A stretch of 64,000 nucleotides of DNA from assembly GCF_947500695.1 (NCBI RefSeq), contig NZ_CANMSS010000004.1, forward strand, positions 310,001-374,000, in the 5' to 3' direction. Position numbers and translations under genes: made by a program. The notes beneath the pieces were generated by a model. It saw nothing but the letters and a program-made list of their open reading frames with translations, ran no database searches and had not been told where the DNA came from. This document shows positions 51,299-60,153 of the stretch, piece after piece (position 1 is the stretch's first letter; every line of letters starts with the position of its first letter). This stretch comes from an uncultured Pseudoteredinibacter sp. Its GTDB lineage: Bacteria; Pseudomonadota; Gammaproteobacteria; Pseudomonadales; Cellvibrionaceae.

Positions 51299-51889
51299 AT
51301 GAGTATTCCAAAACCCAGGTTGACAGAATTGGTCTTGCAGACTTCAAGGTATGAGGAGTTGAAAGACTGGTACCAAAAAGTGATGGATGGTGAATGGTTC
51401 CTAGAGAATGTTCCCAAAGAGGGAACTGTTGTGACTCGCTACGGTGATGGCAATCGTCAGGTTAGGGCAGCAGAAGTTCGAGCGTGTTTTATGTTGTTCG
51501 ATGATGAGTTTCCATTTGGGCAGATATTTGCCATTTTTGATATTCCTGATTTAGCAGCGAAGCCGACTAATGATCCGGGCGTTAACCATGTGCGTTATGG
51601 GCAGGCGACTTTGCCTGAACTGTTTGATCGCTATGAGCATCTTAGAGATTTAGGGATCCATCCGCATCGAGTTTCCAATCATGGGCAGAGTACGAGCTTT
51701 TATTATCTTGATCCTGATATGAATGTGGTGGAGTTTACAGCTCCTAATTTCGACGACAAAGAGGAGTTTGTTGCTTATCTTCAGTCTGATGCCTTTAAGG
51801 CTGACCCTTCGGGTATCGAGGTTGACCCTGAAGAATTTGTAGGTCGTTTTCGATCTGGTGTTCCTCAGCGCGAATTGGTGAAAATTTAA
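51299..51889 (+). CDS. VOC-superfamily protein, extradiol-dioxygenase-like
   Basis: A 196-residue protein with one glyoxalase/bleomycin-type module. TELVLQTSRYEELKDWYQ, VNHVRYG and FYYLDPDMNVVEF align with the BphC-like branch of VOC proteins. The first metal ligand, normally His before VVL, is Glu here (TELVL); the second His and the last Glu are present. It is either a variant dioxygenase or a non-oxidative VOC enzyme. ATG 51,299 has GGAG seven bases upstream; ATG 51,287 is the alternative. Confidence 0.75.
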   Translation: MSIPKPRLTELVLQTSRYEELKDWYQKVMDGEWFLENVPKEGTVVTRYGDGNRQVRAAEVRACFMLFDDEFPFGQIFAIFDIPDLAAKPTNDPGVNHVRYGQATLPELFDRYEHLRDLGIHPHRVSNHGQSTSFYYLDPDMNVVEFTAPNFDDKEEFVAYLQSDAFKADPSGIEVDPEEFVGRFRSGVPQRELVKI

Positions 51890-51898
51890 GGTGTGTAG

Positions 51899-52732
51899 AT
51901 GAAGCTGGTCAGGTTTTTGAGAAACGATCATGAATCATTTGGTGTTTTGAGTGGTTCAGTGGTCTTTGAGTTGTCCAAGTTGTACAGCTCCTTCGAGGCA
52001 TTGCTGCAGGACTGTCTTGTGCGGGGCAGTGCAATTTTGGAGTCGAAAAAAGCGACTTGTTCTGTTGATGATGTTGTCATCCTGCCCTCCCTCCCTGGGG
52101 GGCGGGGACGCCTTTTTGCTTTAGGCTGGAATTACGTCTCTCATGCGGAGGAGGTTAATCATCCTAAGGATGAGTATCCCTATTTCTTTATGAAGGGTGA
52201 AGCATCCCTTGTGGGGGCTGAGCAACCTATCGTTAAACCATCGATATCAGACTCCTTTGATTTTGAGGGCGAGCTGGTTGCGGTGATTGGTAAGCCCGGC
52301 AAGTGTATAGACGAAGGTGATGCGTTGTCGCATGTTGCTGGATATACAATTTTAAACGATGGTTCCATTAGGGACTGGCAAAAAAGAGATGGTGTTCTGC
52401 AGGGTAAGAACTTCGATAACTCGTCATCTGTTGGGCCTTATATCGTGACGGCGGACGAGGTCGGAGATCCGGCTTCCTTGCATCTAGAAACGCGCCTCAA
52501 TGGTGAGCTAATGCAGTCAAGTTCTACTGGGTCGGTATATTTTAGCTTCCCGTTTCTGATTAGCTACCTTTCGCGCTTCACTGAGCTGAAGCCGGGTGAT
52601 GCAATTAGCAGTGGAACCCCAGGTGGTGTTGGTCATAAAAGAGATCCTCAAGTGTTTATGGCCGCCGGCGATGTTGTGGAAGTGTCGATCAGTGAGCTTG
52701 GCGTCTTGAGAAATGAGGTTATCAATGAATAG
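51899..52732 (+). CDS. Fumarylacetoacetate hydrolase-family protein
   Basis: A 277-residue enzyme of the FAH superfamily (2-oxo-acid C-C hydrolase, decarboxylase or hydratase). The metal-binding region FDFEGELVAVIGK (about 120-132), then NDGSIRDWQKRDG and GKNFDNSSSVGPYIV, with the late ISSGTPGGVGHKRDP, are typical. The usual dicarboxylate-type SARD[WL]Q appears as SIRDWQ. It probably cleaves or decarboxylates the ring-opened or oxo-acid product of the neighbouring enzymes. It overlaps the transporter gene by eight bases. Confidence 0.9.
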   Translation: MKLVRFLRNDHESFGVLSGSVVFELSKLYSSFEALLQDCLVRGSAILESKKATCSVDDVVILPSLPGGRGRLFALGWNYVSHAEEVNHPKDEYPYFFMKGEASLVGAEQPIVKPSISDSFDFEGELVAVIGKPGKCIDEGDALSHVAGYTILNDGSIRDWQKRDGVLQGKNFDNSSSVGPYIVTADEVGDPASLHLETRLNGELMQSSSTGSVYFSFPFLISYLSRFTELKPGDAISSGTPGGVGHKRDPQVFMAAGDVVEVSISELGVLRNEVINE

Positions 52733-54101
52733 TGCGCAACGTGGTCAGGCTTTAGAGGCTGATGAGCCATTACCGCTGAAGACAGCGTTAACATACGGCC
52801 CTCCCATTTTTGGGCTGGCGTGTCTGCATTTTATGGTGCAGCTGTATTTTATGAAGTTCGCTACGGATGTCCTGTTGATTGCGCCAGCTGTAATGGGGTT
52901 GATCTTTGGTGCGTCTCGTATATGGGATGCCATCTCCGATCCAGCTGTTGGCTTGATGTGTTATCGAACTAAGGCGCGCATGGGGCGATGTCGAGTGTGG
53001 ATGCTTGGTTCAATCCCGGCGCTTGCTTTGACGTTCTATCTACTTTGGAATCCGCCATTGTTTTTGTCCAGCCAGGCATTGGTGATCTGGGTGGCAGTTC
53101 TTTTGATTGCCTATTACACATCTGATACGGCCTATGATATCCCTCATGTAGCCTTGGGGCAGGGCTTGAGTCGTTCGTATGATGAGCGGAGCCGTATCTT
53201 TGGCATGCGTCAAATTGGTTGGGTCTGTGGAATTCTGTGCTCTTTGTTTGCAATCAAGGTTCTAAGTTCCGCAGAGGATCAGCGAGCAGCTACAGAAGTT
53301 GTTACCTTGGGGCTGATTCCTCTGGCTGTCGTTATCATGATGATACCAGTTGTCTTTCAGCGAGAGGGGCAGGCGAGCCTTAGTGGTAGTCAAGTTGAGC
53401 CAAGAAAAAACTTCTCCGCCTTTAAAGATGTGTTTAAAAACCCACATGCACGTTTGGTATTGTTTGTTTGGTTCGTAGATACGATGGGATTCGGGACTAT
53501 AGGGTTATTGTCTTCATATTTTACCCATTATGTTGTTGGGCGACAGGACCTTATTGCATTGTTCCTAACCATTTACATTGCAAGTGGTCTAGTTGGCATA
53601 CCGTTTTGGGTTTCTCTGTCTGCAAAATTCGGTAAAAGTCGGGTTTGGTCCTGGGCTATAGCGATCACAGGGGTGTCCACAGGTCTTATATTCTTTGTCG
53701 GTGAAGGTGATTACTATCTTTATGGTGGATTGCTGGCTATAGCAGGGTTTTGCTTTGGCTGTGGCAATGCACTTGGTATGTCTATTCTGACCGATACGGT
53801 GGATTATGATGAATATAAAACTGGTGTCAGGAAAGCTGATGTCTACTCTGCGAGTTGGAAGTTTTCCTCTAAATTTGGACATGGTTTGATTGCCTTGATT
53901 TCAGGGGCGCTAATCAGTGCGTCGGGGTTTGTACCAAATGAGGTGCAAAGCGAAGGCACTTTGTTGGCAATCCGGGGCATATTTTGTGGCAATACTTTTA
54001 TATTTTTTATGTTGGCTGCCTATCTTATTTCTCGGTTCTCATTGAACCGTGAAGAGCAGCAAGACATTGCGAGGCTTCTAAAGGAGCGAAAGGGCAGTTA
54101 G
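52725..54101 (+). CDS. GPH-type (MelB-like) cation-coupled MFS transporter
   Basis: A 458-residue transporter with twelve predicted helices. Early RIWDAISDPAVGLMCYRTKARMG is a hallmark of the glycoside-pentoside-hexuronide family: the conserved Asp pair for the cation, then the short basic loop. ILTDTVDYDEYKTG in the second half is another. It probably imports the operon's substrate. ATG 52,725 has GAGG upstream; ATG 52,713 is possible. A strong terminator follows. Confidence 0.9.
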   Translation: MNSAQRGQALEADEPLPLKTALTYGPPIFGLACLHFMVQLYFMKFATDVLLIAPAVMGLIFGASRIWDAISDPAVGLMCYRTKARMGRCRVWMLGSIPALALTFYLLWNPPLFLSSQALVIWVAVLLIAYYTSDTAYDIPHVALGQGLSRSYDERSRIFGMRQIGWVCGILCSLFAIKVLSSAEDQRAATEVVTLGLIPLAVVIMMIPVVFQREGQASLSGSQVEPRKNFSAFKDVFKNPHARLVLFVWFVDTMGFGTIGLLSSYFTHYVVGRQDLIALFLTIYIASGLVGIPFWVSLSAKFGKSRVWSWAIAITGVSTGLIFFVGEGDYYLYGGLLAIAGFCFGCGNALGMSILTDTVDYDEYKTGVRKADVYSASWKFSSKFGHGLIALISGALISASGFVPNEVQSEGTLLAIRGIFCGNTFIFFMLAAYLISRFSLNREEQQDIARLLKERKGS

Positions 54102-54142
54102 CCTTTTGCGGTTGTGGTACGGGACCCGCGATCCCTGTGTTT

Positions 54143-54172
54143 GCCCCATGGGATAACCATGGGGCTTTTTTT
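54143..54172 (+). terminator. Intrinsic terminator after the transporter gene
   Basis: GCCCCATGG and CCATGGGGC pair perfectly (nine bases) around GATAA and are followed by seven T's. Confidence 0.92.
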
Positions 54173-54300
54173 GATTTTGAGTGACACATAAGGTCTAGGA
54201 TGTGGCGTGGTAGAGCAAGTAATAACCACACTGAAGGAGTAGTCTAAGTTAAGTTCTGTAGGAATAGCGAACTAATAATGCCAATAACGATAGCCAAACC

Positions 54301-56511
54301 ATGAGGATTGAAAACGTGAGTTTACATAATAACGACTACCAACGATTTAAGTTTGTCCCCCTTGCCGCAGCCGTTACGTCGGCTCTTTGCACCTTAGGTG
54401 CATCTAATGTTTTAGCGCAACAGGCCACCTCGTTAGAGGAAGTGGTTGTAACGGCTCGAAAGAGAGCCGAGAGTATTCAAGATGTTCCTATCTCTGTCTC
54501 TGCTCTCAATGGCTCGGACTTGAAAGCTGCAGGTGTATTTAATGCCGACTCGCTTTTTGATAGCACGCCTGGGGCCACTAATGTTCAATTAAACAAGACT
54601 CAACCGGCGTTTTCTATTCGTGGTGTTCAATCATCCAGCGAGTCTTTGAGTGGTGATTCTTCAGTTGCTTTTTATGTCGATGGTGTATATATCGCTCGCT
54701 TAACCAGTCAAAGTGTTAAGTACTATGATATTGACCGAATAGAAGTTCTTAGGGGGCCTCAGGGAACGGTTTTTGGGAAAAACGCAGCAGCTGGTGCCGT
54801 TCAGGTTATTACCAATCGCCCGAATGAGGAAACAGAAGGACGCATTTCTGCAGGTTTTGGAAATTATGGCCAGTGGGAAGTGGAAGGGATGTTTAATTCC
54901 GCTCTGTCCGACTCAGTGTTGGGGCGTGTTGCGTTTTCGCGATCTGCACGGGACGGCTATACAACCAATTTACTAACCGGCAATGATGTGGATTCAGAGT
55001 CTAATTTGAGTGTTAGAGGTCAGCTACTTTTTGACTTAAATGAGGATGCAGAATTATTACTGCGAGCTGAGCGGGTAACAGATCGTGATGGTGTAGCCGC
55101 CCGAGTTAATGTGGGGCCAGACGCATATCAACCAAAAGTTGGTCCATTCAGTACCCCAGGCGCTTTACCAATTAGTGGTGATATCCGTGAAACGTATCTG
55201 GTCGATGATACGGGACTGGACCGTAAGATTTCGGCTTTTTCTGGAGAGCTTAGTTGGGCGTTTGGAGATGTGGAGTTGAAGTCTATTAGCGCCTATCGCA
55301 AGACAGAGGTGGATCAATCCGGATCTCTTTGGCCCACGTACGAAGCTGGTAGTGGAAACGAAACTTATGATTTGTTGCACAATGACCTGACAGATGACGC
55401 TGTACAAAAATCCCAAGAATTTCGTTTGTCGTCTGGAGGGGATAATTTTAATTGGTTGCTAGGCGCATACTACATGACCGAGTCAGTCGATCGTCATGAG
55501 GAGCGTGGTTTGCATACTGACATAAATGGCGTCGGGTCTGGTCCGATTGCGGTGCTGTTAAGTACGGGCGACACAACTACCGATTCGTTTGCGTTTTTTG
55601 CTGAGTACGGATATGACTTCACTGAAAAGCATAACGTCACAGCAGGCCTTCGCTATAGTCGAGATAAAAAAGATATCAATTATAACAATAACGATCTGGG
55701 TGGTTTGGTCGATGCTTCAGAAACATGGTCTGCTGTCACTGGTGGTTTGAGTTATACCTATACCATCGACGATGATAAGTCTGTATATGCCAGCTATAAC
55801 CGAGGGCATAAGCCGGGAGGGTTTAATACCGATGCTGAAACAGCCACGGCTTTACGTACGCCATTTAATGAAGAGTTCATTGATAGTTATGAGCTAGGTC
55901 TCAAGAGTGACTGGCTGGATAACAGAATGAGAACGAATCTATCTGTTTTCTATATGGTTTATTCCGATCGACAGGTGGAAGTCTTTAACCCCGGATTGGC
56001 TACTCAAATCATAGACAATACCGGAGAGACCGAGCATAAGGGTGTCGAAGGGGAGTTGACTTATCTTGCAACTGACAATCTAAAGCTCGCTGCGAACTTC
56101 GCGTTCATGAGGAATACCATCACCAAGTCAGAGGATCCTTCCGTAATTGGAAATGAGCCATCCGGAGCGCCAAAGAAAACTTATATGTTGTCCGCAGATT
56201 ACTCCGTTCCTTTAAGCGATGGTGGATACCTTAACTTCATTGCGATGTATAACTTTCGAGGTGGTGCATGGCAGGAAGAAGTTAACGAAGCTGATCCGTT
56301 TCGTTATAGAGGAGATGCAAAACTTCTCAACTTAACAAGCAGTTGGACAAGTTCAGATGAGAATTTGAAAATCTCCGCATATGTCCGAAATGCGCTTGAT
56401 GATGAGTACATAACCCATGCAATGCCGTTTGGTACGCCGGGTGATATTGGCGGTCCAGTTTTGTATGGACCACCTAGAACTTATGGTGTTAGTGCAGATT
56501 ATCAGTTTTGA
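54301..56511 (+). CDS. TonB-dependent receptor
   Basis: A 736-residue outer-membrane receptor: signal peptide (about 1-39, ending VLAQ), TonB box EEVVVTARKR, and plug with IQDVPISVSALNG, FSIRGVQ and IEVLRGPQGTVFGKNAAAGA. The barrel ends in Phe (SADYQF). This RKRAE..QDVPISVS style is the broad sphingomonad/marine type linked to catabolic genes rather than to siderophores. ATG 54,301 has a weak SD; GTG 54,316 has GAGG upstream and is an alternative. First gene of a unit of exported proteins. Confidence 0.92.
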   Translation: MRIENVSLHNNDYQRFKFVPLAAAVTSALCTLGASNVLAQQATSLEEVVVTARKRAESIQDVPISVSALNGSDLKAAGVFNADSLFDSTPGATNVQLNKTQPAFSIRGVQSSSESLSGDSSVAFYVDGVYIARLTSQSVKYYDIDRIEVLRGPQGTVFGKNAAAGAVQVITNRPNEETEGRISAGFGNYGQWEVEGMFNSALSDSVLGRVAFSRSARDGYTTNLLTGNDVDSESNLSVRGQLLFDLNEDAELLLRAERVTDRDGVAARVNVGPDAYQPKVGPFSTPGALPISGDIRETYLVDDTGLDRKISAFSGELSWAFGDVELKSISAYRKTEVDQSGSLWPTYEAGSGNETYDLLHNDLTDDAVQKSQEFRLSSGGDNFNWLLGAYYMTESVDRHEERGLHTDINGVGSGPIAVLLSTGDTTTDSFAFFAEYGYDFTEKHNVTAGLRYSRDKKDINYNNNDLGGLVDASETWSAVTGGLSYTYTIDDDKSVYASYNRGHKPGGFNTDAETATALRTPFNEEFIDSYELGLKSDWLDNRMRTNLSVFYMVYSDRQVEVFNPGLATQIIDNTGETEHKGVEGELTYLATDNLKLAANFAFMRNTITKSEDPSVIGNEPSGAPKKTYMLSADYSVPLSDGGYLNFIAMYNFRGGAWQEEVNEADPFRYRGDAKLLNLTSSWTSSDENLKISAYVRNALDDEYITHAMPFGTPGDIGGPVLYGPPRTYGVSADYQF

Positions 56512-56568
56512 TTTATTGGGGGCTCAGGCCCCCTGTATCTATATTAATCAGTCTGAATGAGGCAAAGA

Positions 56569-58080
56569 ATGCGTTGTTGGTTTTTAGGGATTTTTTTGGT
56601 CCCAGTGCTGTCACTTGCGCAAGTGTCAGAAGAAAATAGCGGTGAGAAGGGTTTTGAACAACGGGACATGCGTGGTGAAATCGAAAAGCCTTGGCGAGTC
56701 CCGAATGGTCCAACACCTTATCAGTGGAAGTCTGATCGCCGCTGGATGTCCGAGGCCCCGAGTACAAAAATTGCGTTAAAAAGGGCGGAGAGTTACCTAG
56801 GGGGGATGTCTTACCCCATGTGGGAAGTTGGTGAAAGGTTTGAGCTAATGTATCAAGCCGTAGAAGACCGTAATATTCACTATGCTCGTCACCAATTACA
56901 AACTATCGCACGTTTGATGCTTTATGGCTCTATGGCAAGACCTAGGTTTAAGCCATATGCGGATGCAATGTTTTTGGATTCTCAGTTTCATAACATGGCT
57001 TCTGCGTTCGATAGCGGAGAGTATGACAAGATTTACTCAGAGCTAGAAGCTACCAGACAAAGTTGTATGGGCTGTCATATCGCGACTAAGTTTGCTTACC
57101 TAAATAAAATACGACTTTTTGAAAAACTGTCCCCTCAAAATATATCTAGGCACAAGAAGGTGACGTTTCACTCTGAATGGACCCAGCCAGAGGATGCTGT
57201 TGCAAAAGTGCTTAAAGGTAAGGGATATGAAACCACTACTGTTGAGGGTAATCTCCCTGAGCGCTTAGAGGCCCTCCTGGAAAAACCGCTAGATGATAGA
57301 AAAGGTGATTTAGTGCATATCACCTCAGTGGACTTTAGCCTTGTGAAAAATGGTAAGGGTCCTAAGTGGCACTCTTACTCTAAAAAAAGTGAAGATTTGA
57401 AATTTGTCGCCAACACGCTTAAGTGGGGCTATGGCATGCTAACTTTGGACCCTTCGATTACTGACTCGGAGTCGTTGAAAGGTAAGCGTGTTGGGGTTGT
57501 CAGTCGTCCAAGTACGCTAAGGCTTTTCGCGGAGGCGGCATTAAAGGATAAATGGAATCTTGTAGAAGGTGATGTAGAACTTATTAGCTCCTCATTTTCC
57601 GGGTTGCCAAAGCTGCTCAGAGATAAGACGGTTGACGCGATCTACCTGCCCATTGTAGATCTAAGGCGCGATAGTTATAGAGTGATGTTTCCTGATTTGT
57701 TTGAAAAAGAATCTGTCTATTGGGTGCCTTTACCTCAACAAAACAAAGGCTCTTATTCCGCCAATTTTCCAATGCCGACGTCGATACTTCCAAAGGATTC
57801 AGTGGCGGGGATCGTAAATACACCTCGCAAGAGTATTCAGGTGCTTACTTTACAGTCAGCTTTGTTTGCGTGGTCTAGTACACCCGATCATATCGTGCGA
57901 GACACCCTAGTAACCATGGGTGAAGACTCTGCTGCTTGGAAAAAATTGCCTAACGTCGGGATGCGTGACTTCTATTTTAAAGATGGTCAGCCATTAAATG
58001 TCAACTCTATGTCTGAATTTCCTGGATTAAGCCTTATGGATGTTCATCCTGAGGCGGCCAAATTTTACAGTTCTCAATGA
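56569..58080 (+). CDS. Cytochrome c'-like domain fused to a TAXI/PhnD-type binding domain
   Basis: A 503-residue exported protein (signal peptide about 1-17). Residues about 55-185 form a helical domain ending in one heme-binding CMGCH (166-170), as in class II cytochrome c' proteins where the motif is near the domain end. Residues about 195-500 resemble a type 2 periplasmic binding protein of the TAXI/PhnD kind: DSESLKGKRVGVVSRPST, LISSSFSGLPKLLRDKTVDA. ATG 56,569 has GAGG at the right distance; ATG 56,557 is possible. I know of no common family with this fusion. Confidence 0.75.
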   Translation: MRCWFLGIFLVPVLSLAQVSEENSGEKGFEQRDMRGEIEKPWRVPNGPTPYQWKSDRRWMSEAPSTKIALKRAESYLGGMSYPMWEVGERFELMYQAVEDRNIHYARHQLQTIARLMLYGSMARPRFKPYADAMFLDSQFHNMASAFDSGEYDKIYSELEATRQSCMGCHIATKFAYLNKIRLFEKLSPQNISRHKKVTFHSEWTQPEDAVAKVLKGKGYETTTVEGNLPERLEALLEKPLDDRKGDLVHITSVDFSLVKNGKGPKWHSYSKKSEDLKFVANTLKWGYGMLTLDPSITDSESLKGKRVGVVSRPSTLRLFAEAALKDKWNLVEGDVELISSSFSGLPKLLRDKTVDAIYLPIVDLRRDSYRVMFPDLFEKESVYWVPLPQQNKGSYSANFPMPTSILPKDSVAGIVNTPRKSIQVLTLQSALFAWSSTPDHIVRDTLVTMGEDSAAWKKLPNVGMRDFYFKDGQPLNVNSMSEFPGLSLMDVHPEAAKFYSSQ

Positions 58081-58087
58081 GGTTTTT

Positions 58088-59050
58088 ATGAAAAAATCGC
58101 TTCGCTTTGTACTAATGATAGCTTTGTCGACACTGGTACCACTCGATGTATACTCACATGATCATGATCATGATCATGATCATGAGGAAAGTTTGCAAAC
58201 GATTGAGTTTGTCATTCCATCTAAGCCGGGAGGCGGTTGGGATAACCTCGCTCGTAGCAGCGGACAGACGCTTTATGATCTGGGCCTTTTAAAAAATGTT
58301 GTTTATACCAATATGCCTGGTGACGCGAGCCTCAAGGCTCAGCGCTATGTCCTAGAAGCGAATAAGCCTTCACGTGTGCTTGCTCATTCATCTTCAGTTG
58401 TCGTTAACCAACTCAAGGGCCGCAGTCCTGGTTACGAAAGTTTTCAGCCGGTGGCAGCCGTTGGCGGTGACTATTTTGCGTGGTTTGTATCTCCAAAGTC
58501 GCCTATTAGTGATTTCAAATCATTGATGGAACTCGCCAAAAAGCGCCCTATTCGAGTAGGTGGTGGAGTCGGACGGCAGAGTGAGATTCTCACGGCCAGC
58601 GTTTTCTTGGGCGCAGGAATCCCATTGAGTCAAATTGAATACAAAGTCGTACGTCCTAAGCAAATGGTCAAAGCCTTGGCTGCCGGCGAGATTGATGTAG
58701 TGGCCTACGGACTTTCAATAGGCTTACCTTATTTGGATAGGGGGGAAATGAATATTATCGGTCATTCTTCTAAGTCAACAATAAAAGGCGTAGATACCAA
58801 ATCACTTCGAGATCAGGGTATAGATTTTGAATTTGTAAATTATCGACTTTTCATGGTTTCAAAAGATATCGACGAAGAGCCTTTGGAGCTGCTTAGGGAT
58901 ACACTTAAAGAAATGTACAAGAGTGACGACTGGAAGAGTGTTGTGTCCAAAAATAGGTGGGTCTACGACTTTAAATCTGGTGATGAGTTGAAACAGATTT
59001 TGGATAAACAAGCATTGAGCATGGCAGATTCAATTAAAAAACTCTACTAA
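58088..59050 (+). CDS. Bug/TctC-type periplasmic binding protein with His-Asp repeat
   Basis: A 320-residue exported protein: signal peptide (about 1-21), a His/Asp repeat at 24-32, then a Bug (tripartite tricarboxylate) fold. IEFVIPSKPGGGWDNLAR is the classic Bug ligand-loop motif. AHSSSVVVNQLKG and KQMVKALAAGEIDVVAYGL also fit. Usual partners TctA and TctB are absent here. The His repeat may bind metal. It starts eight bases after the cytochrome fusion gene. Confidence 0.87.
   Translation: MKKSLRFVLMIALSTLVPLDVYSHDHDHDHDHEESLQTIEFVIPSKPGGGWDNLARSSGQTLYDLGLLKNVVYTNMPGDASLKAQRYVLEANKPSRVLAHSSSVVVNQLKGRSPGYESFQPVAAVGGDYFAWFVSPKSPISDFKSLMELAKKRPIRVGGGVGRQSEILTASVFLGAGIPLSQIEYKVVRPKQMVKALAAGEIDVVAYGLSIGLPYLDRGEMNIIGHSSKSTIKGVDTKSLRDQGIDFEFVNYRLFMVSKDIDEEPLELLRDTLKEMYKSDDWKSVVSKNRWVYDFKSGDELKQILDKQALSMADSIKKLY
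58157..58186 (+). repeat. Hexanucleotide CATGAT repeat
   Basis: Four CATGAT units and a CATGAG encode HDHDHDHDHE directly after the signal peptide of the binding protein. Length changes by slippage would be in frame. Confidence 0.95.
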
Positions 59051-59068
59051 TAAAATAGGAAATACGAA

Positions 59069-60151
59069 ATGAAATCGAGTGTTACACTTTATGGGTTTAG
59101 GCGGTATGTCCTGCTTGGTCTATTTTTACCGTTTTTATCAAAATTCGCTTATGCTGAAAAACTTGAAGTGTTTTCCACATCGGAAACCCCCATTAACGGC
59201 GTTGCGATTACTTCCAAGGGGCGTGTCTTTTACAGTATGCCTCAGTGGCTGGAGCCTAGTCAGCCCTCTCCGAGTGTTGTCGAACGTAAGAAAGACGGCA
59301 GTTTGTTGCCATACCCAGGTGGGAAATGGAACAAGTTTTCCAAGAGCGATCCAGAAAATCGATTTGTTAATGTGAACGCCGTCCATTTCGATGGTAATGA
59401 TGGGCTCTGGGTTGTGGACTATGGTGCTCCTTTTTTTGGGCCAACTCTTGAGAACTCACAGAAATTGGTAAAAATTAATGTCGAGACAGACAAAGTTGAA
59501 AAGGTCTACCGCTTCCCTTCTTTGCTAGAGGGAAAGGCAAAGCTGAATGATGTCAGGGTGGATTTAAGCAGAGGTTTGGCTTACTTATCTGAATTCGGCG
59601 CTGGATCAATCATCGTACTGGATCTAGAGTCTGGCCTTGCTCGTAAAGTTCTTGATCAGCACTATTCCACCCGAGCCCACCCGGACGTTGTTTCTTATTT
59701 TCTCGGTCAACCGTTCAAAACTCATATGCTGCAAGTAAATGACATTGAGCTCAGTCCGGATGGAAGTCGATTGTTTTATCAGGCGACTGGTGGACCAATC
59801 ATGTACAGCATTGAGACTGCAGCGCTTCGTAATAGCACGTTGAGTGATCGAGAATTAGGAGAGCGTGTCGAGGTGTTTGCTAAATCTACAACTGTAGGTG
59901 GCGTGACCAGAGACAGTGTAGGGAATATGTATTTGGGTGATGTACAGAAAAATGCTGTGACTAAATTAGATTTACAGGGTCAGATGTCAACGGTTGTACA
60001 AGATGATCGACTTTTATGGCCTGATGCGATGACAATTCATGAGGGCTACCTTTACGTCCCTTGTCCTCAGATTCGTTTGTTAGGCAAGTTTCACGGCGGG
60101 AAATCGCAAGCGAAGATGCCATTTTCAGTTTATCGCTATAAATTGGACTAG
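59069..60151 (+). CDS. MRJP/yellow-like exported beta-propeller
   Basis: A 360-residue exported protein: signal peptide (about 1-29, ending AYA), then a six-bladed propeller of the major royal jelly/yellow type. Landmarks are GVAITSKGRVFYSMPQW, NAVHFDGNDGLWVVDYGAP, KLNDVRVDLSRGLAYLSEFG and MQVNDIELSPDGSRLFY (seen as LQVND). Bacterial members may be lactonases or binding proteins. It follows the Bug protein gene by 18 bases. Confidence 0.85.
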   Translation: MKSSVTLYGFRRYVLLGLFLPFLSKFAYAEKLEVFSTSETPINGVAITSKGRVFYSMPQWLEPSQPSPSVVERKKDGSLLPYPGGKWNKFSKSDPENRFVNVNAVHFDGNDGLWVVDYGAPFFGPTLENSQKLVKINVETDKVEKVYRFPSLLEGKAKLNDVRVDLSRGLAYLSEFGAGSIIVLDLESGLARKVLDQHYSTRAHPDVVSYFLGQPFKTHMLQVNDIELSPDGSRLFYQATGGPIMYSIETAALRNSTLSDRELGERVEVFAKSTTVGGVTRDSVGNMYLGDVQKNAVTKLDLQGQMSTVVQDDRLLWPDAMTIHEGYLYVPCPQIRLLGKFHGGKSQAKMPFSVYRYKLD

Positions 60152-60153
60152 GT

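Noticed and set aside
49881..54195. Octamer CACATAAG in two intergenic regions (about 49,888 and 54,185) as a second shared operator
   Set aside because: Only eight bases agree, flanks and distance to genes differ; chance agreement is plausible.
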